This document shows, piece by piece, positions 33,177 to 42,768 of a DNA stretch of 64,000 nucleotides. Every line of letters begins with the position of its first letter. The first letter of the stretch is position 1. Under the pieces are notes generated by a model. It had not been told where the DNA came from and did no database searches. It worked only from the letters and a program-made list of their open reading frames with translations. This DNA comes from Shinisaurus crocodilurus (Eukaryota > Chordata > Lepidosauria > Squamata > Shinisauridae). The translations under genes were made by a program, and so were the position numbers. The stretch is taken from positions 205,696,715 through 205,760,714 of the forward strand of contig CM037877.1 in assembly GCA_021292165.1 (NCBI GenBank), written 5' to 3'.

Positions 33177-34303
33177 TCTAGAAACACGTCTAGCCACTAG
33201 AAACTGAACCCACTCAGAGTGACACTAGAACACGCAAAAGCTTGCACACTCTTTTGTGGCATTTTGGTTGGTCCTAATAAAGGTATTGTCCAACTGTGTG
33301 TTTTGGAGTTTTTTTCCGCATAGACCAAGGGTGCATTCAGATAAAGGGCTCCTAGCACTACTAATTAGAAGCCAAGGTATTGTGCAGCTATTCCATCTTC
33401 TCCCCAACAGATTTTCTGCAGTAAGAGAAAAGACGGAAGAAACTGTGGAAAACATGGGGAGGGTTATGAGTGGAAGATGTTGATGTTTGAAGCCCCTGTA
33501 AATTTCTGTGAATGAGGCAGGGCAACAGCACCTTAAAAATGGAAGCAGCCTGAGACTTTGCCTTTTAGTTTTACCATCCATGAACTGCATTATCTGAGCT
33601 CCTCAAGAAAATAATTTCTAGAGGGGTAGCAGTGTTAGTCTATTCCAGCAAAAACAACTAAGATTCTTGTGGCACCTTAAAAGACAACAAACTTATTCTG
33701 GCATAAGCTTTCATGGACTGTTTGAGATTTTCTACACCAGGCTGTTAATCACTGTCTGTATCTACTTTTGGTTTCGTTGCAGAATTGAGATCAGAGCTCT
33801 ACACAAAGAGCTTTTCCACTCCTGCTTTACCAGAACACAACCTCTAGGTGGCACTGTGCTATAGCACAATATCACAATTACATAACTAGGAAAATACGTT
33901 TTCTCTCACTTTCAGAAATAATACTCCATTTTCCCCGCTTTAAAAAAAACCCTGGGGAAAGTGCTCTTAAAAAGCAAAACTAGAGGATCTCATTGTGATC
34001 CAAGAACCTGTAAATGACTGTGAGTAAGGAATTATGAGCTCACAATAAATACCTTGTGAAGAAAAGTTCTTTGTTAGTCTTTAAAGTATCCCAGAATCTT
34101 TGTTGTTTCTCAAGAAAATCAGTGTCTCAAAGAGGGCTCTGTAAAGCCTTGGGTGTAACGTTTGATGATGCTTTCTGGGAGGTGGATGGTAGCTAAGCTT
34201 GAGAATTGGGTTAAAATAGCCCAGCCAGCTCAGCCCATTCATCCATAGAATGGCATCCTAGACCCAGGCTAGATGCATTTCACTGGCTGGTTTTCTTTAA
34301 ATA

Positions 34304-34447
34304 CAGCCTTCCCCAACCTGGTGCTGTCCAGATGTATTGGACTGCAACTCCCAGCATTCCCAGCTAGCATGGCCAATGGCCATGTTGGCTGGGAATGCTG
34401 GGAGTTACAGTCCAACACATCTGGAGGGCACCAGGTTGGGGAAGGCA
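34304..34447. mobile_element. Palindromic MITE, GCCTTCCCCAACCTGGTGC subfamily
   Basis: Both 70-bp arms are almost complementary: CAGATGTATTGGACTGCAAC faces GTTACAGTCCAACACATCTG, and the ends are CCTTCCCCAACCTGG/CCAGGTTGGGGAAGG. Confidence 0.8.
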
Positions 34448-34890
34448 GCTTTAATAAAGAAATAAATCCCATCACACTTGGATAATGCTGGAAATCACGC
34501 AGCATACATACCTGTGTCCTTGGCAACAGCCACTTCCTCTGCACATTTTGGTCTTGGCATCCACGCTTGGTAAGCAGACTGTACTTTTAGTTCCTTGTCT
34601 CTCCTCCACCCCGCCGATCCCCGATCCTTGACTTCCGTTTGCTTAGTTTAGCAGTTCCTCCTGTCTGCTGGTATCTGCAAATATTTTCTGCATTCCTACC
34701 ACTTTGTCTTGGCTTTCTCTTCTCACAGCTGTTCTGTGTGGGTGTGCTTCTGTGGAAAGTTTTAATGCCTCACACTCCATGGCAATGGTGTACAGTTGGT
34801 GCTGTTTCCTCGCCTGCAATACCTTCAAGCCTTAGCTGTGGCCAGTTCCTGGGGTTCAGGGCATTGCTGCTTGGAGGAACTAGTAACTAG

Positions 34891-35069
34891 ATCAGTGTTC
34901 TCCAACCTTGGGTCCCCAGATGTTTTTGGCCTACAACTCCCAGCATGCCCCAGCCAGCTATGCTCCTAAACCATTGCCTTCCCCAACTTAGTGCCTTCCA
35001 GATATGTCGGACTACAACTCCCATCATCCCTAGCAAGCATGTCCATATACCAGGTTGGGGAAGGCTGAG
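34891..35069. mobile_element. Chimera of two palindromic MITE subfamilies
   Basis: The left arm is the CAGTGTTCTCCAACC subfamily. After GCTATGCTCCTAAACC it switches to the TTGCCTTCCCCAACTTAGTG subfamily, which closes with CAGGTTGGGGAAGGCTG. Confidence 0.6.
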
Positions 35070-35385
35070 TGTCCCCCCCCCCCAATGCCTTTGTCTCTCC
35101 CTGGGATGCTTTCCACAAATGTGGGGATGTCCCATGCTGTTTTGCATAAAGATACTATGTACCGTAAGTTTCTATGTCTGCCTTAGATATCATATACATA
35201 GCTCATTTGGTGAATGTATGTTTTCTTTCTTTTAATGAAGCTTTGTATTCCCTCCATTCTCTTATACTGATTTAAATAAACCTGTTATTTTAATTGAACC
35301 CCGAAGCTGATTAAGCTTCCCCCCCCCCCATAGCCATTGGACCTGGTTTTACCTACACCACCGTAGCCATTTCACCAATGCTCCA

Positions 35386-35606
35386 AAGCAGAGGTGGCCA
35401 ACATGCAGCCCACAGGCACCACCTGGCCTTTAGTATGGTCTCCGCCTTGCCACCAGCACAAAAAAAATAACCAGCGCCCTTTTCAGCCTCTGTTGCTTCT
35501 TTTCACCACCACTACACTGCTGAATTTCGGCAGCATGGAGGCGGCAGGAGTGTGGCCCCTGGGGGATCCATGGGTCGAAATTGGCCCCCAGATGTTGCCC
35601 ACCCCT
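35386..35606. mobile_element. hAT-like MITE with GTGGCCAACATGCAGCC ends
   Basis: CAGAGGTGGCCAACATGCAG at the left, CAGATGTTGCCCACCCCTGA at the right. Resembles 382-500 and 23310-23612 in its outer bases only. Confidence 0.5.
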
Positions 35607-36446
35607 GATCTGAAGGAGAGGCCCTGGGAATCACAGGCTGAACTTTGGCTGCCTGTAAACAAGGCAGGGATTACTGAGAGTGTGTCTCCACACCGCTCCC
35701 CCCCCCACTCCAGATTGGTATAAGCACCACAAGTCTGGATCTCTTTTCTGCCCAGACCTAGCTGGTTTTAAAGGAAGCGTGGCGGCGGCTATCCAGGAGA
35801 CATCAACACAAAGAGCACCTTGCAACCTAGCCTACCTCAAAGGATGGAAGTGCACACACTCATTCATCTCAGGGCCAAAGTTGTCATCAGCACAGATAGC
35901 AACTCAGTATGTTATAACATGTACAGGGCTGTGTACTCAAAGGTCATGTGAATGGGGGGCAAAAGGGAGGTGGACAAAAGGGAAGTCAGTGCCTCTCCCC
36001 ATTCTGGTTCCTGCAGACCAACCACTTCTGCTATCCTGCCAAGCTGTGATAAGCTTCCCCAGGTCAAAGTAGTTTTGAGGCCATCCAGCTCCTAAGAATC
36101 TAGAATTTTCTTGATCTAGCAGACCAAACATCTATCAGTCTCCAAAAGTGACTGGGCAGATGCCTCTGGGAAGCTCAGACACAATGCATGAATGTAACAG
36201 CCATCCCTCATTGCTTACCTCCAGCAGCTGGCAATCAGAGGTATAGTGATTCTGAACATTGAGTTTCCACCTAGCTTTTTTAGCTAAGCATGGTAGATAG
36301 ACCAGCCAGTTTGCTTTTGAACTTGCTAAAATCCTATAATTATTGGATATAAGGCAAAGGAAGCTGGTGGGCTGGATGGGGACCTCCTGTGGGCTGGAGG
36401 TTCAGCATCTCTGCCCTAAACTGATGTTCTTTTTATACATCAACAG
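35607..36446. other. Nothing recognised
   Basis: No repeat or gene signature apart from generic low-complexity C-runs. Confidence 0.45.
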
Positions 36447-36782
36447 GCTTCAGACAACACGATGACCCACATTAAAGGGTTGAGTATGGGTTGAGTGTGG
36501 GTTGTCATTGAACCATGGGTTGTTGTTGAAATGTGGGTTATCATGTTGTCTGAACCCAGCTGCACTAACAAGCCATGGCTTGTTAATCACAAACAACCCA
36601 TGAAGATAACCCATGGTTTGTTGTTGGGTTGTGAACTGTGGATTGTTCACCATGGTTTGTTATCTCGGCTGGGTTCAGACAACATGATAATGCACGTTTC
36701 AGCAACAACCCATGGTTCAATGACAACCCACACCTAACCCATACTCAACCCTTGAGAGTGGGTTATCGTGTTGTCTGAAGCC
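36447..36782. mobile_element. Long foldback element, 336 bp
   Basis: Left arm GGCTTCAGACAACACGATGA ... GGGTTGAGTATGGGTTGAGT ... GAACCATGGGTTGTTG. The right arm is its complement ending ATCGTGTTGTCTGAAGCC. The arms are about 150 bp. Inside each arm ATGTTGTCTGAACCCAGC is a second, near-copy of the end sequence. Confidence 0.8.
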
Positions 36783-36787
36783 AGTCA

Positions 36788-36950
36788 TTTTATTTCTTCC
36801 TTACATTTTTATCCCACTCTTCCAACAAGGAGCTCAGAGTGGGATACGTTATTCCCCATCCCTATTTTTCTTACAACAAGCCTGAGAGTAGGTCAGGCTG
36901 AATTATATAGGCTGTCCCAGGCCACCACCAGCAAACTTAGGTGTGCCAAG
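36788..36950 (-). mobile_element. Degraded SINE-like tail
   Basis: ATTTTTATCCCACTCTTCC ... CAACAAGCCTGAGAGTAGGT ... resembles the body of the tRNA SINE family, but the head is missing. Confidence 0.4.
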
Positions 36951-36974
36951 TGGTGATAAGTTCACCTGCCCATT

Positions 36975-37560
36975 ATTTTATTTATTTATTTTATTTATTT
37001 CATTTCTGTACTGTCCCATAGCTGAAGCTCTCTGGGCGGTTTACAATAATTCATAAAAATATAATAAAAACACAATATAAAATATAAACAATAAAAACAT
37101 CATAAAAAGTTCACTACTAAAATTTAAAAACTGAATTTTAAAAACGACATAGATAACTAAGATCAGTTAATAAAAAATAGACCTCTTAAAAAGTAGACAT
37201 AACTGCCCCTCATGTGCTGTTTAGAGCTATTAAATGCCTCAGCATCGAGGACAGTCTCAACCTGGTGCCAAAAGATAGTAGAGTTGGTGCCAGGCGGGCC
37301 ACAGTATGCAGCTGGTTCCAAAATTGGGGGGCTACCACAGAAAAGGCCCACCTCCTTGTTGCCATTGACCAAGCCTCCCTTGGAGGTGGCAGTTGGAGGA
37401 GGGCCCCAGATGTTGAGTGTAGTGTCCAGGTAGATTGCGGTTGGGAGAGGCGTTCTGTCACCCACGATGGGTTGTCGTGTCGTGCAAGCCCAGCTATTAG
37501 CAGAATCAGCATGGGCAAGGATACAATAACCATTGCAGAAAACCAGGGATAGAATCTCCA
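36975..37560 (-). pseudogene. L2-like LINE 3' fragment, minus
   Basis: (TTTA) tail and CATAGCTGAAGCTCTCTGGG at the left. The minus translation has LPPPREAWSMATRRWAFSVV and APQFWNQL, matching the last 80 residues of the fuller copy at 38990-41870. It ends about 600 bp in, a typical 5' truncation. Confidence 0.8.
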
Positions 37561-37801
37561 AAATCCAATGATATCAGCTATCTATTGTATGAGGTATTAT
37601 TGCCTCCTTTGCTTCCAGGTTTATGACAATCATGACATTTTCATCAAAAGTGGGCAACTTGTGCAGTAATGTGGGACACCCTGGAATTGTGATGGACTGA
37701 AAGTCAGCAGCTAATTTGCCTTTTCTTTATTTATGCAAGTGCCCTGATCCAGGGTTCTCCGCAAGACATAGGGTCTTAGATGCGTTTACAGAGGATTTCC
37801 T

Positions 37802-37804
<3 letters not shown>

Positions 37805-37838
<34 letters not shown>

Positions 37839-37839
37839 T
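37805..37839. repeat. (GT)n microsatellite
   Basis: About 17 GT units. Confidence 0.95.
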
Positions 37840-38084
37840 TCAACAGAGGAAGAAAATTCATGTGCCTTTGTACATGCAGGGGTGCTTTCTCCATTTGAAT
37901 GATGCCCAGGGCCTTATGGCAGGAGTGCAGAAGCTCAGGCCTTGGAGCCAAATCCAGCCCTCCTTGGGTCCCAATCCAGCCCTCTGGGGTTCCCCAGAAG
38001 GCCCCACCCTTTCCCCTGGCCACCCCCCACCGACCGCTGATCATTCCGGTGGCTTCTTGGCTTTTGTGCAATTTTCCTCCCAAT

Positions 38085-38205
38085 TCTAAGCCTGGTTGTG
38101 ACTTGGATGGGAGACCCCTCCTCTAGTTTCCTGCACTGAGCAGGGGGTTGGACTCGATGGCCTTGTAGGCCCCTTCCAGCTCTATGATCTATGAAATCTA
38201 TGAAA
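38085..38205 (+). mobile_element. 5S-headed SINE, 5'-truncated
   Basis: Begins within the 5S part (AAGCCTGGTTGTGACTTGGA) and keeps the complete CR1-like tail with ATCTATGAAATCTATGAAA. Confidence 0.8.
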
Positions 38206-38246
38206 TGCCTCTGCGGAGGCTGAGTGACTGGCACTGAGAGCTTTAG

Positions 38247-38632
38247 GCGTGCAATCCATAGGGGGCCTCCATAGGACGCAATCCAACCAGGAGGCTTCTG
38301 GGATTCCTGTGTCCCACTGGGCTGAAGCCAGCAGAGTGGGCGGAGTGACAGAGGCTCCCCCCCTCCCTGTCCTCTGATCTTTGTCCCCCCCCGCGCTCTG
38401 CAGTGCCCTCCCCTCCCCACCTACTGGAACATCCCCCTTTCTCCCTCTCTGAGGTCATTTTTCTGACCTTGGAGAGGCAGCTGGCACGGTTCTCTCTGTG
38501 AGGGGCTGGGGCTGGCAGGTCGGATCTCCCCCTCCCCCTTCTGAGGCCAGAGTGCTGTGTCTGACCTTGGAGGGGAGAATCTGAGCCATCCTGTGGTTCT
38601 TGGGACACTCGCCCAGGGAACATAGGATTGCT
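38247..38632. mobile_element. Non-autonomous DNA transposon relative of 2831-3271
   Basis: GCGTGCAATCCATAGGGGG at the left and GGGAACATAGGATTGCTC at the right are inverted ends. GC-rich interior with CTCTCTGAGGTCA. Confidence 0.5.
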
Positions 38633-38641
38633 CTCTTAAGC

Positions 38642-38870
38642 GAGAAACGTGCTAGGCGAAAAGCATGTCAAACGAATCCTTCACAGGACCATCTTCCATC
38701 TGGTAACCTGTGTCCTCACTGTGGGAAGCTGTGTGGATCTAGAATTGGCCTCCACAGTCACTTACGGACCCATCGCTAGAGTCTACACAATCTTCTTTAG
38801 AATTTCCTCCTTTTATCCTGGAAGACAATCTTACTCGGTCACGAGTGATCGCCTGATGATGATGGTATGT
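38642..38870 (+). pseudogene. 3' fragment of the zinc-finger LINE (second copy)
   Basis: From GAAACGTGCTAGGCGAAAAG through CCTCACTGTGGGAAGCTGTG to the tail TCACGAGTGATCGCCTGATG it matches 44897-45117 nearly base for base. It keeps the C-terminal zinc-finger codons, though a frame difference breaks the reading upstream. Confidence 0.88.
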
Positions 38871-39231
38871 TTGCTATTTTGGCCCCTCCCCTTTTGCTTT
38901 GGCCCTGCCCAGCACTGGAATGCCATCCCTGAGAGCTTTTCTGAAATGGAATTCAACCCTCGGGCTGAAAGCGACATCCCTGCCCGATGGGTTTCATTCA
39001 CTCATTCATTTATTTCATTTATATACCGCCCCATAGCCGAAGCTCTCTGGGCGGTTCACAATAGATTATACATAAAAACAACAATAACATACAAAATAGT
39101 TTAAAAGATTAAAAACCAATTTTAAAAAAAAAAAACACAGTTTAAAATAACAATAAAAAAACTAATAAAACTGAGCCTACAGGTGACAATCCCCCCCCCC
39201 CCCGTGCTATAGCTCGTGCTATTCCGAGCTC

Positions 39232-40809
39232 CTAACTATTAAATGCCTTGGCATAGAGGGAAGTCTTAACCTGGCGCCGAAAATATAGTAAGGTTGGCGC
39301 CAGGCGGGTCTCAGTGGGGAGCTTATTCCATAATTGGGGGGCTACCACCGAGAAGGCCCTCCTCCTCGTTGCCACCAACCGAGCCTCTCTTGGAGGTGGC
39401 AGTCGGAGGAAGCCCCCAGATGTTGAGCGTAGTGTCTGGGTACATTGCGGTAGGGAGAGACGTTCCGTCAGGTATTGTGGTCCTAAGCCGTGTAGGGCTT
39501 TATAGGTTAAAACCAGCTCCTTGAATTCGGCTTGGAAGCATATTGGCAGCCAGTGCAAACGGGTCAGAACCGGTGTAATATGCTTGGACCTTCCGGTCCC
39601 CGCAATAAGCCTGGCTGCCGCATTTTGCACAAGCTGCAGCTTCCGAACAGTCTTCAAAGGCAGCCCCACGTAGAGTGCACTGCAGTAGTCTAGTTTAGAG
39701 ATCACCAGAGCGTAGATTACTGAGACCAGGCTATCCCTGTCCAGATAGGGGCGTAGCTGGGCCACCAGCCGAAGCTGGTAGAAGGCACTCCTTGCCACTG
39801 AGGCCATTTGAGCCTCAAGTGACAAAGATGGCTCCAGGAGCACCCCCAAGCTACGAACCTTCTCCTTCAAGGGGAGTGCAACCCCATCCAGAACAGGTTG
39901 AACACCCTCCATCCAGTCAAAGGAACCACCCACTAACAGCATCTCAGTCTTGTCTGGATTGAGCCTCAGTTTGTTAGCCCTCATCCAGTCCATTGTCGCA
40001 GCCAGGCACCGGTTCAGCACATCCACAGCCTCACCTGCTGAAGATGAAAAGGAGAAATAGAGCTGTGTGTCATCAGCGTACTGATGGCAACGCACTCCAA
40101 AACTCCGGATGACCCCACTCAGCGGTTTCATGTAGATATTAAATAGCATGGGGGATAAGACCGACCCCTGAGGAACCCCGTACTGGAGAGTCCATGGGGC
40201 CGAGCAACATTCCCCAAGCACCACCCTCTGGAGCCGGCCATCCAAGTAGGAGCGGAACCACTGCAGTGCAGTGCCCCCCACCCCCAACTCAGACAGCCGC
40301 TCCAGAAGGATACCATGGTCGATGGTATCGAAAGCCGCCGAGAGATCCAGGAGTATCAACAGGGTCGCACTCCCCCTGTCTCTCTCCCGACATAGGTCAT
40401 CATACAGGGCGACCAAAGCTGTTTCCGTGCCAAAACCAGGCCTGAACCCCGACTGAAATGGATCCAGATAATCAGTCTCATCCAAGAGCACCTGGAGCTG
40501 GTTGGCCACCACCCGCTCAAGGACCTTGCCCAGGAAAGGAACATTCGCCACCGGCCTAAAGTTGTTAAGATCTTCCGGGTCCAGAGAGGGTTTCTTCAGG
40601 AGTGGCCTCACCACCGCCTGTTTCAGGTGGCATGGGACCACTCCCTCTCTCAAGGAGGCATTGATCACCTCTCTGGCCCAGCCGGCCGTTCCTTCCCTGC
40701 TAGTTTTTACAAGCCAAGAGGGGCAAGGATCCAGAACAGACGTGGTTGCACGTACCCGTCCAAGCACCTTGTCAACATCCTCGAGCTGTACCAACTGAAA
40801 CTCATCCAA
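39232..40809 (-). CDS. LINE reverse transcriptase, L2-like clade
   Basis: 525 codons without a stop. Reverse transcriptase motifs in order: FQSGFRPGFGTETALVALYD, LILLDLSAAFDTIDH (catalytic Asp), GVPQGSVLSPMLFNIYM, YADDTQLYF (catalytic YADD), then LRLNPDKTEMLLVG and the L2-type end LHWLPICFQAEFK ... RAFSVVAPQLWNKLPTETR. It acts in target-primed reverse transcription of the element's own RNA. It is part of a mobile element, not a host gene, and the first methionine given is not necessarily the native start because the protein continues upstream in a shifted frame. Confidence 0.85.
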   Translation of the reverse strand: MDEFQLVQLEDVDKVLGRVRATTSVLDPCPSWLVKTSREGTAGWAREVINASLREGVVPCHLKQAVVRPLLKKPSLDPEDLNNFRPVANVPFLGKVLERVVANQLQVLLDETDYLDPFQSGFRPGFGTETALVALYDDLCRERDRGSATLLILLDLSAAFDTIDHGILLERLSELGVGGTALQWFRSYLDGRLQRVVLGECCSAPWTLQYGVPQGSVLSPMLFNIYMKPLSGVIRSFGVRCHQYADDTQLYFSFSSSAGEAVDVLNRCLAATMDWMRANKLRLNPDKTEMLLVGGSFDWMEGVQPVLDGVALPLKEKVRSLGVLLEPSLSLEAQMASVARSAFYQLRLVAQLRPYLDRDSLVSVIYALVISKLDYCSALYVGLPLKTVRKLQLVQNAAARLIAGTGRSKHITPVLTRLHWLPICFQAEFKELVLTYKALHGLGPQYLTERLSLPQCTQTLRSTSGGFLRLPPPREARLVATRRRAFSVVAPQLWNKLPTETRLAPTLLYFRRQVKTSLYAKAFNS

Positions 40810-40936
40810 AATAACTAGACCAGGCTGTGCTCTGGGTACCTCTCCCGATTCTACTGCTATAACATTGGAGTCTAAGTCCCTGCGGATGCAAGAGATTTTT
40901 TCCTGGAAGTGCCTAGCGAATATATCACAGCGGGCA

Positions 40937-41843
40937 TCAGATGGGTGGATGATGTCCCTGGGGCCGGCAGAGGGGGAAAGCTGCCGTTAGCCTAAATCTC
41001 AGCAGGTAGTGATCTGACCATGACAAGGGGACCGATTCAAAGTCCCCCACCTTCAGATCACCATCTCCATGCTCGGCTGAAAAAAACAGGTCTAGAGTGT
41101 GCCCTGCTACATGTGTTGGGCCGATGGCATGTTGGGACAGTCCCATGGTTGTCATGGAGTCCATGAATTCCTGAGCCACACCAGACAAGGTGCCCTCAGC
41201 ATGGATGTTAACATCCCCCAGGACCAACAGCCAGGGGGACCTCAGCATCGCCAGCGAGACCACCTCCGTCAGCTCAGCCAGGGAGTCTGTTGAGCAGCGG
41301 GCTGGGCGGTACACCAACAGAATCCCTAATCTGTCCCGCTGGCCCAACACAAGGTGCAAACACTCCAGACCAGTAGTCAGACGGACAGGGAGTCTGGAGA
41401 GAGAGAGCGGTAGAATTCCTATAGACCACGGCAACCCTCCCTCCCCGGCCCTCAGGTCTACCCTGATGCTGCACCAAGTACCCCGGTGGGCAAAGCTGGG
41501 AGAGACTAACTCCTCCCTGTTCTCCCACCCAGGTCTCGGTAATGCATGCCAGATCAGCCGCCTCATCCACTATTAAGTCGTGGATGAGGGAGGTTTTATT
41601 TTGCACCGATCTGGCATTTAGAAGCAGCATCCGGAGACCCGAGGGCAGGCTGATAGGGCAACCAACAACCCTGCGGGTGCGAGGAGGGCCGGAACAAGGT
41701 ACAGCCATTAAGTGTCTGGGCCGTGTTCCCCTTACCTGGCTAGTCCTCCTCCCAACGCCATATCTCCCTCTACCCGTCACTACACTAATCGGGGGCCCCA
41801 CAGAACCCCCCACTTGACCACATGACTCCCCTCCAAGGCACAT
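40937..41843 (-). pseudogene. LINE endonuclease domain, frameshifted
   Basis: Minus frames at 41274-41843 and 40937-41566 together cover an APE-type endonuclease. LLLNARSVQNKTSLIHDLI and ACITETWVGE (catalytic Glu) are in the first. LLVLGDVNIHAEG (Asp/Asn pair) and LSWSDHYLLRF (Ser-Asp-His) are in the second. The frame changes near 41390, so the endonuclease of this copy is dead. Confidence 0.8.
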
Positions 41844-42331
41844 GCTCAGGCCCTAGACAGGGGAAAACAACAACAACCCCTAGACAGGGGTTTATCAGAG
41901 CACTTACAGAAGTCTAGACTAAGGGAGCATATATCATATTTATATATTCATAGTTGTTTCCAGACCACTCCAGGTGGACATGCTGCACTATTTCTGTGAT
42001 GCTACTGGGGTGTTTTTTTTTTGCTTGAGACATGGCCTTTCACTGGATATTTCAGAGATGATCTTTCGTCACTTATAACGCCCCCTGACACTTACAGCTA
42101 CAGGGATTGCATGGAGAAATAAATTGTATAAACCAGCAGGCCGCATCTAACATTTCTGCTGCAATTTCTGTGACTAGGTGGCACTTTTTGGAGCTGCGGT
42201 AATGACAGGCATTATGGTGGGAATGCAGCTGTGATGGGGAAAGCAAAAATAATGGCATTAAGGGTGCAATCCTATGCATGTTTAGATTGGTGTCTGGGGA
42301 ATGGAGAGTTATAGAACTTCTTTTCCGTCTA

Positions 42332-42648
42332 AACCAGTGTTCTCCAACCTTGGGTCCCCAGATGTTTTTGGCCTACAGCTCCCAGCATGCCCCAGCCAGC
42401 TATGCTGGCTGCGGCATGCTGGGAGTTGTAGGCCAAAAACATCTGGGGACCAGGACCGGTGCAAGGCAGTTTGGTGCCCTGGGCAAGATCAGATATTTAG
42501 CGCCCTCCCTTCCCACTTGAGGGCGCTGTATTTTTTCCCCAAGGCATTTCTGGTGCCCCCTTTAGCCCTGCGCCCTAGGCAGCTGCCTAGTTGGCCTAAT
42601 GGTAGCACCGGCCCTGCTGGGGACCCAAGGTTGGAGAACACTGGTCTA
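42332..42648. mobile_element. Palindromic MITE (middle layer)
   Basis: CCAGTGTTCTCCAACCTTGG against CCAAGGTTGGAGAACACTGG, perfect 20-bp ends, with the CTCCCAGCATGC arm pair. Interrupted at CTGGGGAC by the element at 42451-42616. Confidence 0.8.
42451..42616. mobile_element. hAT-type MITE with 8-bp target duplication
   Basis: Ends CAGGACCGGTGC and GCACCGGCCCTG. The flanking octamer CTGGGGAC is present on both sides (42443-42450 and 42617-42624), the duplication length typical of hAT transposons. 166 bp, no coding capacity. Confidence 0.88.
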
Positions 42649-42713
42649 AACATACATAGGATTGTGCGTGCCCTACGTGCATATTGGAGTGAATGTTGCC
42701 TTCCTACCGGCAG

Positions 42714-42768
42714 TGATGCTTTCCAGCCTCTAGAGGGCAGACAAGTATCAGGAATAAATATAACTGGC
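42714..42768. repeat. Left target-site duplication of the zinc-finger LINE (55 bp)
   Basis: Identical to 45118-45172, starting TGATGCTTTCCAGCCTCTAG. The first few bases could also be part of the (GAT)n tail on the right side. Confidence 0.9.

Larger units (their letters stand above)
38990..41870 (-). mobile_element. L2-like LINE, nearly complete ORF2, minus
   Basis: The 3' tail is at the left (ATTTCATTTATATACCGCC, complement of GGCGGTATATAAATGAAAT). Endonuclease and reverse transcriptase domains follow to the right in minus sense. The copy is recent enough that the reverse transcriptase frame is open over 525 codons. Upstream, the endonuclease frame is broken. Confidence 0.88.
42268..42666. 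mobile_element. Outer palindromic MITE holding two nested elements
   Basis: GTGCAATCCTATGCATGTTT at the left and TCTAAACATACATAGGATTG at the right are the outer inverted ends. They enclose the 42332-42648 foldback, which itself encloses a hAT MITE. Confidence 0.65.

Noticed and set aside
37716..38420. Several open frames on both strands around the GT microsatellite
   Set aside because: They read through the (GT)n run and MITE sequence (CVCVCV, HTHTHT) and have no family resemblance.
40194..41817. Plus-strand open frames opposite the L2 LINE
   Set aside because: They are mirror frames of the real minus-strand endonuclease and reverse transcriptase.
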